Of a DNA stretch of 64,000 nt, positions 46,154-54,967 are shown piece after piece. A program made the translations under genes and the position numbers. The stretch's first letter is position 1, and each line of letters starts with the position of its first letter. The notes under the pieces were generated by a model. That model saw only the letters and a list, made by a program, of their open reading frames with translations. It was not told the origin of the DNA and did no database searches. Source of the DNA: JAACFF01 sp963701435 (GTDB lineage Bacteria; Chloroflexota; Anaerolineae; Promineifilales; Promineifilaceae); assembly GCA_963701435.1 (NCBI GenBank), contig CAVPAL010000021.1, forward strand, positions 138,309 to 202,308, read 5' to 3'.

Positions 46154-46762
46154 CTATGGCAGTAGGTCTCGAACGAGAAAAAGGGTCGTTTGCACACCAT
46201 CCAATACCACCGGAATCTCATCATCTTCTTGATAGGTGACCAAATGGCGGTATGTTGGATTGGCGGATGCGCCCGACGGCTCTGTGTACACTTCAATCTG
46301 GCGATCAGCTAAATTAACAACCCAATAAACTGGGATATTTGCCTGAGCGTAGATACGTTTTTTCCAAGTTTGATCTTGATGCAGCGTTGCATCCGAAACT
46401 TCAATGACTAGTGGAACATCCACTGGTCCAGGATGGCGGTTTACAAAACTACGTTTTTTACCTTTCACAACCATGACATCTGGTTCAGGTTCACTGTCCT
46501 CAGTCGTTATAGGCTGTTGGGACTTGACAAAATAATGCTGGCCAACAATTGACATGAGCTCATCACGAAGTTGATCAGTGGTAAAACTATGAGGAGGGTT
46601 GACAGTCATTTTTTCAACCAGATATCCTTCGAGGAGTTCTAGACGGTCATTTTCGGTCAGCAGCCCGGCCTCAATCATCTCGTGGTAACGTTCAACACTG
46701 ATCCGCCACAAATGGGAAGGTATGAACGTTAGCTCTTGTGCAAGAGGTGTAAGCATTGTCAT
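46154..46762 (-). CDS. Uma2 family (DUF820) restriction-endonuclease-like protein
   Basis: 202 residues. RISVERYHEMIEAGLLTEND, then RLELLEGYLVEKM, and the PD-(D/E)xK-type core EPEPDVMVVKG with PLVIEVSDATL and KKRIYAQANIPVYWVV. Uma2 proteins are abundant in Chloroflexota and cyanobacteria and of unknown role. It is inserted on the opposite strand between the two carbamoyltransferase genes, breaking an otherwise co-directional cluster. Confidence 0.85.
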   Translation of the reverse strand: MTMLTPLAQELTFIPSHLWRISVERYHEMIEAGLLTENDRLELLEGYLVEKMTVNPPHSFTTDQLRDELMSIVGQHYFVKSQQPITTEDSEPEPDVMVVKGKKRSFVNRHPGPVDVPLVIEVSDATLHQDQTWKKRIYAQANIPVYWVVNLADRQIEVYTEPSGASANPTYRHLVTYQEDDEIPVVLDGVQTTLFLVRDLLP

Positions 46763-46832
46763 TTGACCATCCTAACAATTAATAAGTAGATTACAATAAA
46801 TTGTACCATACTTGAATATAAGGAGAATAAAT

Positions 46833-47813
46833 ATGCAAACAGGATTACGCGGTCGTGATTTTATTGGCGACCTTGACTTTTCAAAAGAAGAAATAGAAAC
46901 AGTATTAGATGTAGCCTGGGATTTGAAGATGAAGCGGGCGATGGGCATTTCGCATGCCTCCTTGCGCGACAAGGTTCTGGCCATGCTTTTCTTCTTCTCC
47001 AGCACGCGTACGCGCGGCAGTTTTGAAGCCGGCATGGCTCAATTAGGCGGGCACGCCGCGTTCATTGAGAGCCGCACAACCCAGGTTTCCCACGGCGACA
47101 CAGAAAAAGAATTGGGTGAGATTTTCGGCCGTTACTTTGACGGTATTGCTATTCGCCACGTCGATTGGGGCATTGGCAACCAATATCTGAATAACGTTGC
47201 GTCCGCCTCCCGCGTGCCGGTGCTCAACATGCAGTGCGAGATTTATCACCCGCACCAATGCCTGGCCGACCTGATGACCATTATAGAAAAGAAAGGACGC
47301 AATCTACGCCGCAAAAAGATGGTCGTTTCCTGGGCCTATGCCTCCTCCTATCTCAAGCCAATGTCGGTGCCGCAGTCTCTCATCTTACAAATGCCGCGTT
47401 TTGGCATGGATGTTGTGCTGGCCCATCCGCCGGAATTTCAACTAATGCCGGAGATTATGGATCAGGCCCAAGAGATGGCTCGGAAATACCACACCGGTTT
47501 TGAGGTTGTCCATGATATGCAAGAGGCTTGTCAGGATGCAGATGTTATCTATGCTAAATCTTGGGGCCCGTTATTGACCACTCGTGATCCTCAGGAAGGC
47601 AAGCGTATCCAGGATCAATATCAGAATTGGATCGCCAATGATGAATTGATGGCCCTGGGTAAGGATGATGTCATTTACATGCACCCGCTGCCGGCCGATC
47701 GTGACATCGAAGTCACGAGCGCTGTTTTGGATGGCCCGTATTCGGTTGTATTTGACGAGGCGGAAAATCGCCTGCACGCGCAAAAAGCGGTCATGGCTCT
47801 GACCATGTCCTAA
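46833..47813 (+). CDS. Knotted carbamoyltransferase (YgeW/N-acetylornithine type)
   Basis: 326 residues from ATG 46833, set by AAGGAG; an in-frame TTG at 46812 is less likely. Motifs: FFFSSTRTRGSFEAGMAQLGG (read as FFFSSTRTRG and SFEAGMAQLGG), YHPHQCLADLMTI, and YMHPLPADRDIEV. These fit the knotted carbamoyltransferases, N-acetylornithine carbamoyltransferase and YgeW. Carbamate kinase follows by 25 bp, as in ygeW-type catabolic loci, so carbamoyl-phosphate release for ATP formation is likely. The carbamoylated substrate is not known. Confidence 0.82.
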   Translation: MQTGLRGRDFIGDLDFSKEEIETVLDVAWDLKMKRAMGISHASLRDKVLAMLFFFSSTRTRGSFEAGMAQLGGHAAFIESRTTQVSHGDTEKELGEIFGRYFDGIAIRHVDWGIGNQYLNNVASASRVPVLNMQCEIYHPHQCLADLMTIIEKKGRNLRRKKMVVSWAYASSYLKPMSVPQSLILQMPRFGMDVVLAHPPEFQLMPEIMDQAQEMARKYHTGFEVVHDMQEACQDADVIYAKSWGPLLTTRDPQEGKRIQDQYQNWIANDELMALGKDDVIYMHPLPADRDIEVTSAVLDGPYSVVFDEAENRLHAQKAVMALTMS

Positions 47814-47838
47814 CTTATCACATTTGGAGGTTCCCACT

Positions 47839-48789
47839 ATGACAAACGAAAAGAAAACGGCCGTTATCGCAATTGGCGGCAACTCACTCATACCGGACAA
47901 ACACCACCCAGAAATGGAACACCAATGGGCGGCAGTACGCGAAACGTGTACCCATATTGCCGAAATGGTCGACCAGGGCTGGAATACCATCATCACCCAC
48001 GGCAATGGCCCTCAGGTCGGCTTCATCTTGCGCCGCGCCGAACTGGCCATGCCGGAAGTTCACCCGATGTCACTGGATATTATTGGCGCCGATACACAGG
48101 GTTCTATCGGTTACATGATTCAGCAGGCCATGGACAACGAATTCCACCGGCGCGGTCTTTACCGCCGGGCTATTACCATCGTCACGCAGGTGCTGGTGGA
48201 TGGCGAAGACCCCGGTTTCCAAAACCCCACCAAGCCAATCGGCGGCTTTATGACTCAGGAAGAAGCGTCTGTTTTTGAAACCATGGGTTGGCAGGTCATT
48301 GAAGATTCCGGACGCGGCTACCGCCGCGTGATTGCCAGCCCCAAGCCTCTCGAAATAATCGAGGTGAACGCCATAAAACAGATGGTAGATATCGGTTGGG
48401 TTGTCATTGCCGTGGGCGGCGGCGGCATTCCGGTGGTGAGAAACGCATCGGGCGAGCTGCGGGCTGCGCCGCCGGCCGTCATCGACAAAGATCTGGCCAG
48501 CGCCTTGATGGCTGTTGAAACCGGCGCAGATTTGTTAGTGATTTCGACCGGCGTGGAAAAGGTCGCACTCAATTTTAATAAGCCTGATGAACAATGGCTG
48601 GACAGCATGACTGTGGCTGAAGCGCGGCAATACCTGGCAGAAGGGCATTTTGCACCGGGCAGCATGAAGCCTAAAATTGAGGCAATACTCCTGTATTTGG
48701 AAAATGGCGGCAAAGAAGCCTTGATCACCGATCCGCCCAATATTGCACGCGCATTGGCGGGCGAAACGGGGACAAGGATAGTTTTGTAG
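47839..48789 (+). CDS. arcC: Carbamate kinase
   Basis: 316 residues from ATG 47839 with TTGGAGG. AVIAIGGNSL, THGNGPQVGFI, AVGGGGIPVV and AVIDKDLASALMA are the standard motifs. It makes ATP, CO2 and ammonia from carbamoyl phosphate. It follows the knotted carbamoyltransferase, indicating fermentation-type energy conservation. Confidence 0.95.
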   Translation: MTNEKKTAVIAIGGNSLIPDKHHPEMEHQWAAVRETCTHIAEMVDQGWNTIITHGNGPQVGFILRRAELAMPEVHPMSLDIIGADTQGSIGYMIQQAMDNEFHRRGLYRRAITIVTQVLVDGEDPGFQNPTKPIGGFMTQEEASVFETMGWQVIEDSGRGYRRVIASPKPLEIIEVNAIKQMVDIGWVVIAVGGGGIPVVRNASGELRAAPPAVIDKDLASALMAVETGADLLVISTGVEKVALNFNKPDEQWLDSMTVAEARQYLAEGHFAPGSMKPKIEAILLYLENGGKEALITDPPNIARALAGETGTRIVL

Positions 48790-48795
48790 TTTTGA

Positions 48796-48845
48796 AGTCT
48801 GGTAGTTGCTAGTCTGGTTGTCTAATCGTTGTGGACTACCAGACT
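48796..48845. repeat. Inverted repeat between carbamate kinase and PLP gene
   Basis: AGTCTGGTAGT (48796-48806) pairs with ACTACCAGACT (48835-48845). There is no T-run, so a processing or stabilising hairpin is likelier than a terminator. Confidence 0.6.
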
Positions 48846-48877
48846 ACCCGACCACTTGACTATCCGACTAAACGATT

Positions 48878-50131
48878 ATGGATCACGTAAAAAACCTTAA
48901 GTGTCTTATTTGCGGCAAGGTGTATGCTCCGGATGAAATTGAGTATGTCTGTCCGGAGCACGGCAATGAGGGCATTGTTGATGTGCAGTATGATTATGAG
49001 CTTATCGGCCGGCGCATCAGCCGCGAGTCGTTGGCCGATAATCCCGATCAAACAATCTGGCGTTACAAACCGCTGCTGCCGGTGGCGCCTGATGCGCCGG
49101 TACCGCCGCTGACCGTAGGCGGAACGCCGCTGTATAAAGCTGACCGTCTGGCCGCAGGTTTGGGTTTGAAGCATGTGTGGGTAAAGGATGACGGCCGTTT
49201 ACCGACAGCATCCTTCAAAGACCGCGCCAGCGCCATTGCGGTGGTGAAAGCTCAGGAAAAAGGGGCAGAAATCATCACAACCGCCAGCACCGGCAATGCC
49301 GCCGCCGCGCTGAGTGGTCTCTGCGCCAGTGTGGAGCAGCCCAATGTTATTTTTGTGCCGGAATCGGCGCCGCAAGCCAAGATTGCCCAACTGCTGGTCT
49401 TTGGCTCAACGGTAATGTTGGTGAAAGGTACCTATGACGACGCCTTCGAGCTGTGCCTGGAAGCGGCGGCTGAGTATGGCTGGTATAACCGCAACACCGC
49501 CTACAATCCCTACATGACAGAAGGGAAGAAAACGGCCGTTTACGAAATCTGCGAGCAGCTAAACTGGGATGCCCCCGACGTCATCTTTGTAAGCGTGGGC
49601 GACGGCTGCATCATTGGCGGTTTGCACAAAGGGCTAAAAGATTTGTTGGCGTTGGGCTGGATTGACCAGATGCCGCGCATTATCGGCGTACAGGCGCAGG
49701 GCAGCGCTTACATGTACGAAGCGTGGCGTGACGGGGAAGATATTCTAACCAAAGCGCCTGTTTCCGGCGTCACCGTCGCCGACAGCATCAGCGCCGGATT
49801 GCCGCGGGACAGGATCAAAGCGTTAGCGGCCGTTACCAAAACGAACGGCGCGTACGTGAGCGTCACCGACGACGAGATTTTAGCCGCCATTCCTGCCCTG
49901 GCGCGTGCAGCCGGCGTTTTTGCCGAACCGGCCGGCGCGGCAGCCTATGCCGGTCTGGTCAAAGCAGTTGAGCTTGATCTGGTTCATGTCGATGATCGCA
50001 TAGTCGTCCTCAACACCGGCAATGGTTTGAAGGATGTCAAGAGCGCGATGCAATCGGTGGCGATGGTCGGGCCAACCGCTAACCATATTGAGCCGAATCT
50101 GGCGGATTTGAAACGCGTGATGGCCGAGTAA
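48878..50131 (+). CDS. Threonine synthase-like PLP enzyme
   Basis: 417 residues. The N-terminal zinc-type knuckle CLICGKVY..VCPEHG is usual in this threonine synthase group. The PLP lysine is in LPTASFKDRASA and the glycine loop in STGNAAAAL. It carries three palindrome-like sites. The place in a carbamoyltransferase/carbamate kinase cluster suggests either true threonine synthase or a related beta-elimination or replacement enzyme; sequence favours threonine synthase without proving it. Confidence 0.78.
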   Translation: MDHVKNLKCLICGKVYAPDEIEYVCPEHGNEGIVDVQYDYELIGRRISRESLADNPDQTIWRYKPLLPVAPDAPVPPLTVGGTPLYKADRLAAGLGLKHVWVKDDGRLPTASFKDRASAIAVVKAQEKGAEIITTASTGNAAAALSGLCASVEQPNVIFVPESAPQAKIAQLLVFGSTVMLVKGTYDDAFELCLEAAAEYGWYNRNTAYNPYMTEGKKTAVYEICEQLNWDAPDVIFVSVGDGCIIGGLHKGLKDLLALGWIDQMPRIIGVQAQGSAYMYEAWRDGEDILTKAPVSGVTVADSISAGLPRDRIKALAAVTKTNGAYVSVTDDEILAAIPALARAAGVFAEPAGAAAYAGLVKAVELDLVHVDDRIVVLNTGNGLKDVKSAMQSVAMVGPTANHIEPNLADLKRVMAE

Positions 50132-50240
50132 AAATTGCCAATATTGCTGTTTTAATGAATGTAAAACACATCGTTGCTGAATCTATATCCCAAAAGTATG
50201 GATAATGCGGACTTTGCCAGACACCGGTTTTTAGGTTAAA

Positions 50241-50260
50241 GAACTTTTTGTGAATTACCT
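50241..50260 (+). repeat. Right-end remnant of the structured element
   Basis: GAACTTTTTGTGAATTACCT matches the right ends of element copies 1 and 2 (AACTTTCTGGGAATTACCT and TTTTTTGTGAATTAC). No left half is recognisable upstream, so this is a truncated copy. Confidence 0.5.
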
Positions 50261-50350
50261 GGATCGGCGGGATTTCTCGATCGTCCGGCTTCGACATTTT
50301 GCATACTTTGAACTTTTACCCTAACTACCTGATTATTGAAGGAAAAACCA

Positions 50351-51823
50351 ATGACAGATTTAATTGATTTAACCATCCACGACGAGGCCAAGCTGGAACG
50401 AGCGATCCAGCGCGCCCGCGAACAAAATATTATTATTCCCACTTTCAGACAGATGATTGACCCCAGTCTGACCCCTGACCCCATCAAAGAAAAATTGGGC
50501 GGAGTTGGACTTTGGGATTTGAACCCCTTAAACCTGTTCCGTATTACCTGGCACAACGAGCCGGTCGCCAGCGGCGGCGGCTTTGGGGGCGTCAACTACC
50601 TCGTATTGCCCCAAGAATTGACCGGCGTCGACGCGCGCATTGTAGTGCTGTTGGGCAAATGGTTTCCCACCGGCGCGCATAAAGTTGGAGCGGCTTTCGG
50701 CTGTCTTGTGCCGCGCCTTGTTACCGGCCAGTTTGATCCCTCCACGCAAAAAGCAGTCTGGCCTTCAACCGGCAACTACTGCCGCGGCGGCGCTTATGAC
50801 TCCAACCTGTTGGCGTGCGAATCCATTGCTATTTTGCCGGAAGGTATGAGTAAAGAGCGCTTTGACTGGCTGGCCCAGGTGGCGGGTGAAACCATAAAAA
50901 CCCCCGGATCGGAGAGCAACGTTAAGGAAATTTTCGATAAATGCTGGGAACTGCGCGAATCGGGTGAAGACCTGGTCATATTCAATCAGTTTGAAGAGTT
51001 TGGCAATTACCTGTGGCATTATGAAGTCACGGGCCGGGCTATGATGGAAGTGCTGGGCCAGGTTATGGAGAGCGGCGACCGATTCAGGGCGACTATTTCC
51101 AATACCGGTTCCGGCGGTACGATTGCCTGCGGGGATTACATGAAAGAGCAGTTCCCGCTGAGCAAAATTGTGGCCAGCGAGGCGCTGCAATGCCCCACGC
51201 TGCTCAACAATGGCTTTGGCGCTCACCGCATTGAGGGCATTGGCGATAAACATGTGCCCTGGATCCACAATGTCAAGAACACCGACATCGTCACGGCCAT
51301 CGATGACAATGGGCCGATGGGTTTAATTCGTCTCTTTAACGAGTCGGTCGGCCAGGAATATCTGATCCGCCACGGCGTTGATCACAGGCTGGTAGAAAGC
51401 CTGCCACTGTTGGGTATTTCCAGCGTGGCCAATGTACTGGCAGCCATAAAAACAGCCAAGTATTATGAGATGGACGCCAATGATGTGATGATCACGGTGG
51501 CGACGGATTCTATGGAGATGTACCAGAGCCGCCTGGAAGAATTGACCGCGGAGGATGGTGAATTTTCTGAGTTAGACGCGGCGGGCGTTTTCCAGCGTTA
51601 TTTGTTGGGCGAGCGCACGGACAATATGCTTGAGTTAACTTATCAGGATCAGAAACGGATTCATAACCTGAAATATTTTACCTGGGTAGAGCAGCAGGGT
51701 AAGAGCTACGAGGAGATTCAGGCGCAGTGGTATGATCCCAACTATTGGACCGGCATTCATGGGCATGTGGATGAGATTGATAGTTTGATTGATGCCTTCA
51801 ACGCCCGTACGGGGTTGTTGTAG
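50351..51823 (+). CDS. Fold-type II PLP-dependent enzyme, family beta-subunit-like
   Basis: 490 residues from ATG 50351 with AAGGA upstream. The PLP lysine is in FPTGAHKVGAAFG, as in the TrpB GAHK motif, followed by WPSTGNYCRGG and the glycine-rich phosphate loop SNTGSGGTIACG. The C-terminal 100 residues are extra compared with cysteine synthases. It belongs to the threonine dehydratase/tryptophan synthase beta superfamily. In ygeW-type loci a PLP lyase (YgeX, diaminopropionate ammonia-lyase) occupies a similar place, but this protein is longer and I cannot name its substrate. Confidence 0.75.
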   Translation: MTDLIDLTIHDEAKLERAIQRAREQNIIIPTFRQMIDPSLTPDPIKEKLGGVGLWDLNPLNLFRITWHNEPVASGGGFGGVNYLVLPQELTGVDARIVVLLGKWFPTGAHKVGAAFGCLVPRLVTGQFDPSTQKAVWPSTGNYCRGGAYDSNLLACESIAILPEGMSKERFDWLAQVAGETIKTPGSESNVKEIFDKCWELRESGEDLVIFNQFEEFGNYLWHYEVTGRAMMEVLGQVMESGDRFRATISNTGSGGTIACGDYMKEQFPLSKIVASEALQCPTLLNNGFGAHRIEGIGDKHVPWIHNVKNTDIVTAIDDNGPMGLIRLFNESVGQEYLIRHGVDHRLVESLPLLGISSVANVLAAIKTAKYYEMDANDVMITVATDSMEMYQSRLEELTAEDGEFSELDAAGVFQRYLLGERTDNMLELTYQDQKRIHNLKYFTWVEQQGKSYEEIQAQWYDPNYWTGIHGHVDEIDSLIDAFNARTGLL

Positions 51824-51863
51824 AGGTCAAATCTAAAAGCAGAGGAATGAGTATTTTGGTAAG

Positions 51864-51888
51864 CAGCCCGCATTGCGGGCTGTTTTTT
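51864..51888 (+). terminator. Intrinsic terminator of the carbamoyltransferase/PLP cluster
   Basis: CAGCCCGC pairs with GCGGGCTG around ATT, then six T. The rest of the gap to 52114 holds a second hairpin, GAGGCCGGA with TCCGGCCTC (52054-52077), and no gene that I can support. Confidence 0.9.
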
Positions 51889-52114
51889 AATGGAGTGGGT
51901 CGATGACGACCGTTTCCGCAATAACCTTAGCAAAACGGTAACAACTTGTTAAACGATTGTTAACATGATGCCGATATAATTCCGCGTGTAAAAGGTTGAG
52001 TATTGAAAACTTCTAAATCTCTTCCTCGCTACATCTTCTCTTCTCTGATATTTGAGGCCGGATTCCTCTCCGGCCTCGAATGCTTTCTAGGCGCTAAGAC
52101 GCCCAACTCAAACG

Positions 52115-53347
52115 TTAATCAATCAATAAGCCACAGATTGAAACCAGCGATTCGTCCTGCACATCTGCCGGGCATTGATCATAGGCAATTTTTTGGCCGT
52201 GCGTTGATCCCAGACAGCGCAGCATCAGGTATGTAGGCGCAAAACCGCAAATGCGGTTGCGATCCTGCACGCCGGCTATTTGGGCGTACCAGTTTCTGGC
52301 GTCCCCGCGTACGGCCGTTTCCATCAACACATCATCCTGCACCTTCAGCGCCGCGCGCCGCCCGGCGTCCATGTGGAACTCATCGCCAAAATTGGGGCCG
52401 ACGTGCGCCAGATCGACGGAAGATACCATTAACACGTTGCGTTGTTGGGCTTCCGATTGCAGGATTTTGATAACGGCCGTTAAGCGTTCATCCTGCGCCG
52501 GGTGATGACCATTTTGTAGGAAGTGAAAAAATGAGCCGACCAAAATGGGTACCATAGGCTTGGGAGCAATGCCTGCACGCTGGTAAATATAGTGCAGCCA
52601 CACGGCTGAAAGCTCAATTGAATGTTCTTCGCGGTGGTGGAGTTCTTCAGCAAAGGCAAATTCGGGGCCAACGACGTTTGCCAGTTTATCAACTAAACGC
52701 AGATCAGCAGGCAAAACGCCATACGGCGTGGCATATGGTTGGCGGGTTAGGGTGATGGTTCCAGGTCCGCCGTTGTGGTCGGTGCCAAATATGATCACGA
52801 GATCGGCATTGAGAACGGCCGTTTCCGCCCGCCGCCATACTTTTGCATAGACTGGGCCGCCGCGCTGGTAATCGATATGGGGCGAGACAATGCCGCGGCC
52901 GCGCCACGGCTGCCAATCAGACAAGTCATCTCCGACAGAAAAATGGTCGAACAACTGTGACAGATCGGTGGGATTGGCCGGGTAGCTTAAATCTGCCAGG
53001 GCGGGCGGGCGATGAGGTTGGGCGTGATATGCCGCCAGCAGATCGCGCTGAACCGCACGCGCGCGTGTATTATCCAATAGGCAGGCCGCATCAAGCCGTT
53101 CCAGAGTAGAGGCGACGATTTCAAAATCTATTTCGGCGCCGATCTGGCGACAGAAAACACGGTGAATCTCCGCCGGCGTGCGTGTGCCATCTACAAACAT
53201 GAGCATTTGGGCCAGCGGAGCAGGAAAAATGAGCTGCTGTGAACTGAGTTTCAACGGATCACGCAGCAGCCACATGGGTTGATTTTGATAGGTAACCGGC
53301 TGAAAATCAAGTGGCCGCAGGTTAGGGAAAGAATTGTATTTGTTCAC
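52115..53347 (-). CDS. AmmeMemoRadiSam system protein B (Memo family) with N-terminal extension
   Basis: 410 residues. The last 270 form a Memo-like domain: GIVSPHIDYQRGGPVYAKVW, GTDHNGGPG, HHREEHSIELSAVWLHYI and SSVDLAHVGPNFGDE supply the metal-site His, Glu and Cys-type residues of the family. The N-terminal 130 residues (DPLKLSSQQLIFPAPLAQML) look like a PqqD- or winged-helix-like peptide-binding extension. Memo proteins are thought to act with an AMMECR1 protein and a radical SAM enzyme; neither is in the window. Confidence 0.8.
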   Translation of the reverse strand: MNKYNSFPNLRPLDFQPVTYQNQPMWLLRDPLKLSSQQLIFPAPLAQMLMFVDGTRTPAEIHRVFCRQIGAEIDFEIVASTLERLDAACLLDNTRARAVQRDLLAAYHAQPHRPPALADLSYPANPTDLSQLFDHFSVGDDLSDWQPWRGRGIVSPHIDYQRGGPVYAKVWRRAETAVLNADLVIIFGTDHNGGPGTITLTRQPYATPYGVLPADLRLVDKLANVVGPEFAFAEELHHREEHSIELSAVWLHYIYQRAGIAPKPMVPILVGSFFHFLQNGHHPAQDERLTAVIKILQSEAQQRNVLMVSSVDLAHVGPNFGDEFHMDAGRRAALKVQDDVLMETAVRGDARNWYAQIAGVQDRNRICGFAPTYLMLRCLGSTHGQKIAYDQCPADVQDESLVSICGLLID

Positions 53348-53373
53348 TCAACATAGTCCATCAACAACAAAGT

Positions 53374-54024
53374 TTACCCACAAGCGGGCGTAAAACCAAA
53401 GGGGCCTAAAAACGCCTCAAATACAGGCCGCACCGGGCCGCAGTAAAGCAAGCGTCCTTGCTGGTAAGCATCCAAAAAGAACAGCGCAGCCATGCACATA
53501 ACAACGAGAAGAAAGAGCACACAGCCACAGCCAAAAGCACGCCGGCGCCTGGAGCTGCGGTTGTAGCTTTGCGGTTGGCCCAGGTCTTCCCAGTGGTTAT
53601 CCTGGGACAGAACGCGTTCAGAAGCGGGAACGCGGATTTCAACAGGATTGTTATAGGATTGGCGTGGCGGAACGGCCGTTTCCACTCTCTCAGCCGCTGG
53701 AACATACAATTCATATTCCTGTTCATACACGAATAACAAGATGACGACTTCACCCAGCGCAAGCTCATCCCCATTATGCAGACGGATACGGCCGTTCAGG
53801 CGTTTGCCATTGACGTATGTGCCATTGGTGCTGCTCAAATCCTCCAGCGTATACCCTTCCAAATCCCGCGTGATACGCGCATGGCGGCGGGAAACCTCCG
53901 GATCGGCGAATACGACGCTGTTCGTTGCTCCGCGTCCCAGCGTCGTATCTATATCAAGTAGATTAAATTCACGGTGGAGTGTCGGGCCTCGTTTTACAAG
54001 CAAGCGCGCTGGAGGCGTCTCCAT
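53374..54024 (-). CDS. FHA domain protein with membrane anchor
   Basis: 216 residues. The FHA domain near 20-95 has LGRGATNSVVFADPEVSRRHARI and LSSTNGTYVNGKRL (phosphothreonine-binding Arg, Ser and Asn in place). A linker and a C-terminal membrane helix (GCVLFLLVVMCMAALFFLDA) follow. It likely reads Ser/Thr kinase signals at the membrane; no kinase is nearby. Confidence 0.88.
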   Translation of the reverse strand: METPPARLLVKRGPTLHREFNLLDIDTTLGRGATNSVVFADPEVSRRHARITRDLEGYTLEDLSSTNGTYVNGKRLNGRIRLHNGDELALGEVVILLFVYEQEYELYVPAAERVETAVPPRQSYNNPVEIRVPASERVLSQDNHWEDLGQPQSYNRSSRRRRAFGCGCVLFLLVVMCMAALFFLDAYQQGRLLYCGPVRPVFEAFLGPFGFTPACG

Positions 54025-54135
54025 ATTTTCTTCCTCTTTAAACTTCCCACAATTGGCCTATTTGACCTAGTGTGGCTCAGTATAAAACAAGACAAATATT
54101 TGTCAACGCAGAGCGTAAGAAAACCGCGTGAAAAT

Positions 54136-54852
54136 TCAAGAGCGCACGCGACGGGCATCATGCACCAGATTATGCCAGACAAGCCGCTCGTGCTGCGTAT
54201 TGTCAAAAGAAAAATAAATGGTGCGGACTTTTTGTAATGGTTTGCTCGCTTTGCCGCGCAGCAAAGTCACTGTATCTTCGTCGAACTCAGGCCCCCATAT
54301 AGAAAAAAAGCGTACCGACAAAGCAGGCTGCGGCCGCGGCCCATACAAAACACATCCTTCCTGCACTGCTTGCAATGTCGTGGCGTTAAAAAATTGATAT
54401 AAATAATATCCGGGCGCCTCCTCAACCATGACGACATGATCGCCCAAAGGTACCTGCCAATATTGGGCCGGTTGAAATAAAACGACGGTCTCACGATTTT
54501 TCAGGCTAAATTCGCCACTGGCAAATAAAGGCACGCGCTGATCTTTTTTCAACGGCGCCACGTCTCCTTGCGGCAGATTGGGATTTCCATCGGCTACGAA
54601 ACGAAAATAACCGGCCCGGCGTGCATGCCAGTAAGAATACTGTACCCACAGAAAAAACAAGAGCGTTATAACCAAAGCCGGACGCCCCCAGCTTCCCAAC
54701 CAGGCCCAAACAGACAAAACAACAGCGCCAAGACGAATCAGGCTGCTGAGCCGTATGCCAAGGATTTTGCGTCTTCTCGTTTCACGCGCCAGCCAGTAAA
54801 TATAACCTAAATATGTGTAATAAATCCGCTTTATGAAAGACTTGTTTTCCAT
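54136..54852 (-). CDS. Hypothetical membrane protein
   Basis: 238 residues. Two adjacent membrane helices lie near residues 33-72 (LIRLGAVVLSVWAWLGSW; ALVITLLFFLWVQYSYW), followed by a cytoplasmic or external beta-rich domain of about 160 residues without known motif. The N-terminus is basic. I do not recognise the family. It is co-directional with the FHA gene, 111 bp apart. Confidence 0.6.
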   Translation of the reverse strand: MENKSFIKRIYYTYLGYIYWLARETRRRKILGIRLSSLIRLGAVVLSVWAWLGSWGRPALVITLLFFLWVQYSYWHARRAGYFRFVADGNPNLPQGDVAPLKKDQRVPLFASGEFSLKNRETVVLFQPAQYWQVPLGDHVVMVEEAPGYYLYQFFNATTLQAVQEGCVLYGPRPQPALSVRFFSIWGPEFDEDTVTLLRGKASKPLQKVRTIYFSFDNTQHERLVWHNLVHDARRVRS

Positions 54853-54967
54853 TAGCCTATTGTATGCAGAAAAAAGCGATTAACACAACCTGAACATTTA
54901 TGATTCATTGACAACAGTTGTTTGCATTTTGCGGCGTGTTGGGCGAAAAAGGTAGCAGGTATTTTGT

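Noticed and set aside
51945..51985. Promoter with TTGTTA and TATAAT after the PLP gene
   Set aside because: Spacing of 12 or 23 bp is wrong and no gene follows on that strand.
52003..52236. Small plus-strand frame after the terminator at 51864
   Set aside because: Runs across the end of the Memo gene, has a strong hairpin inside and no recognisable motif.
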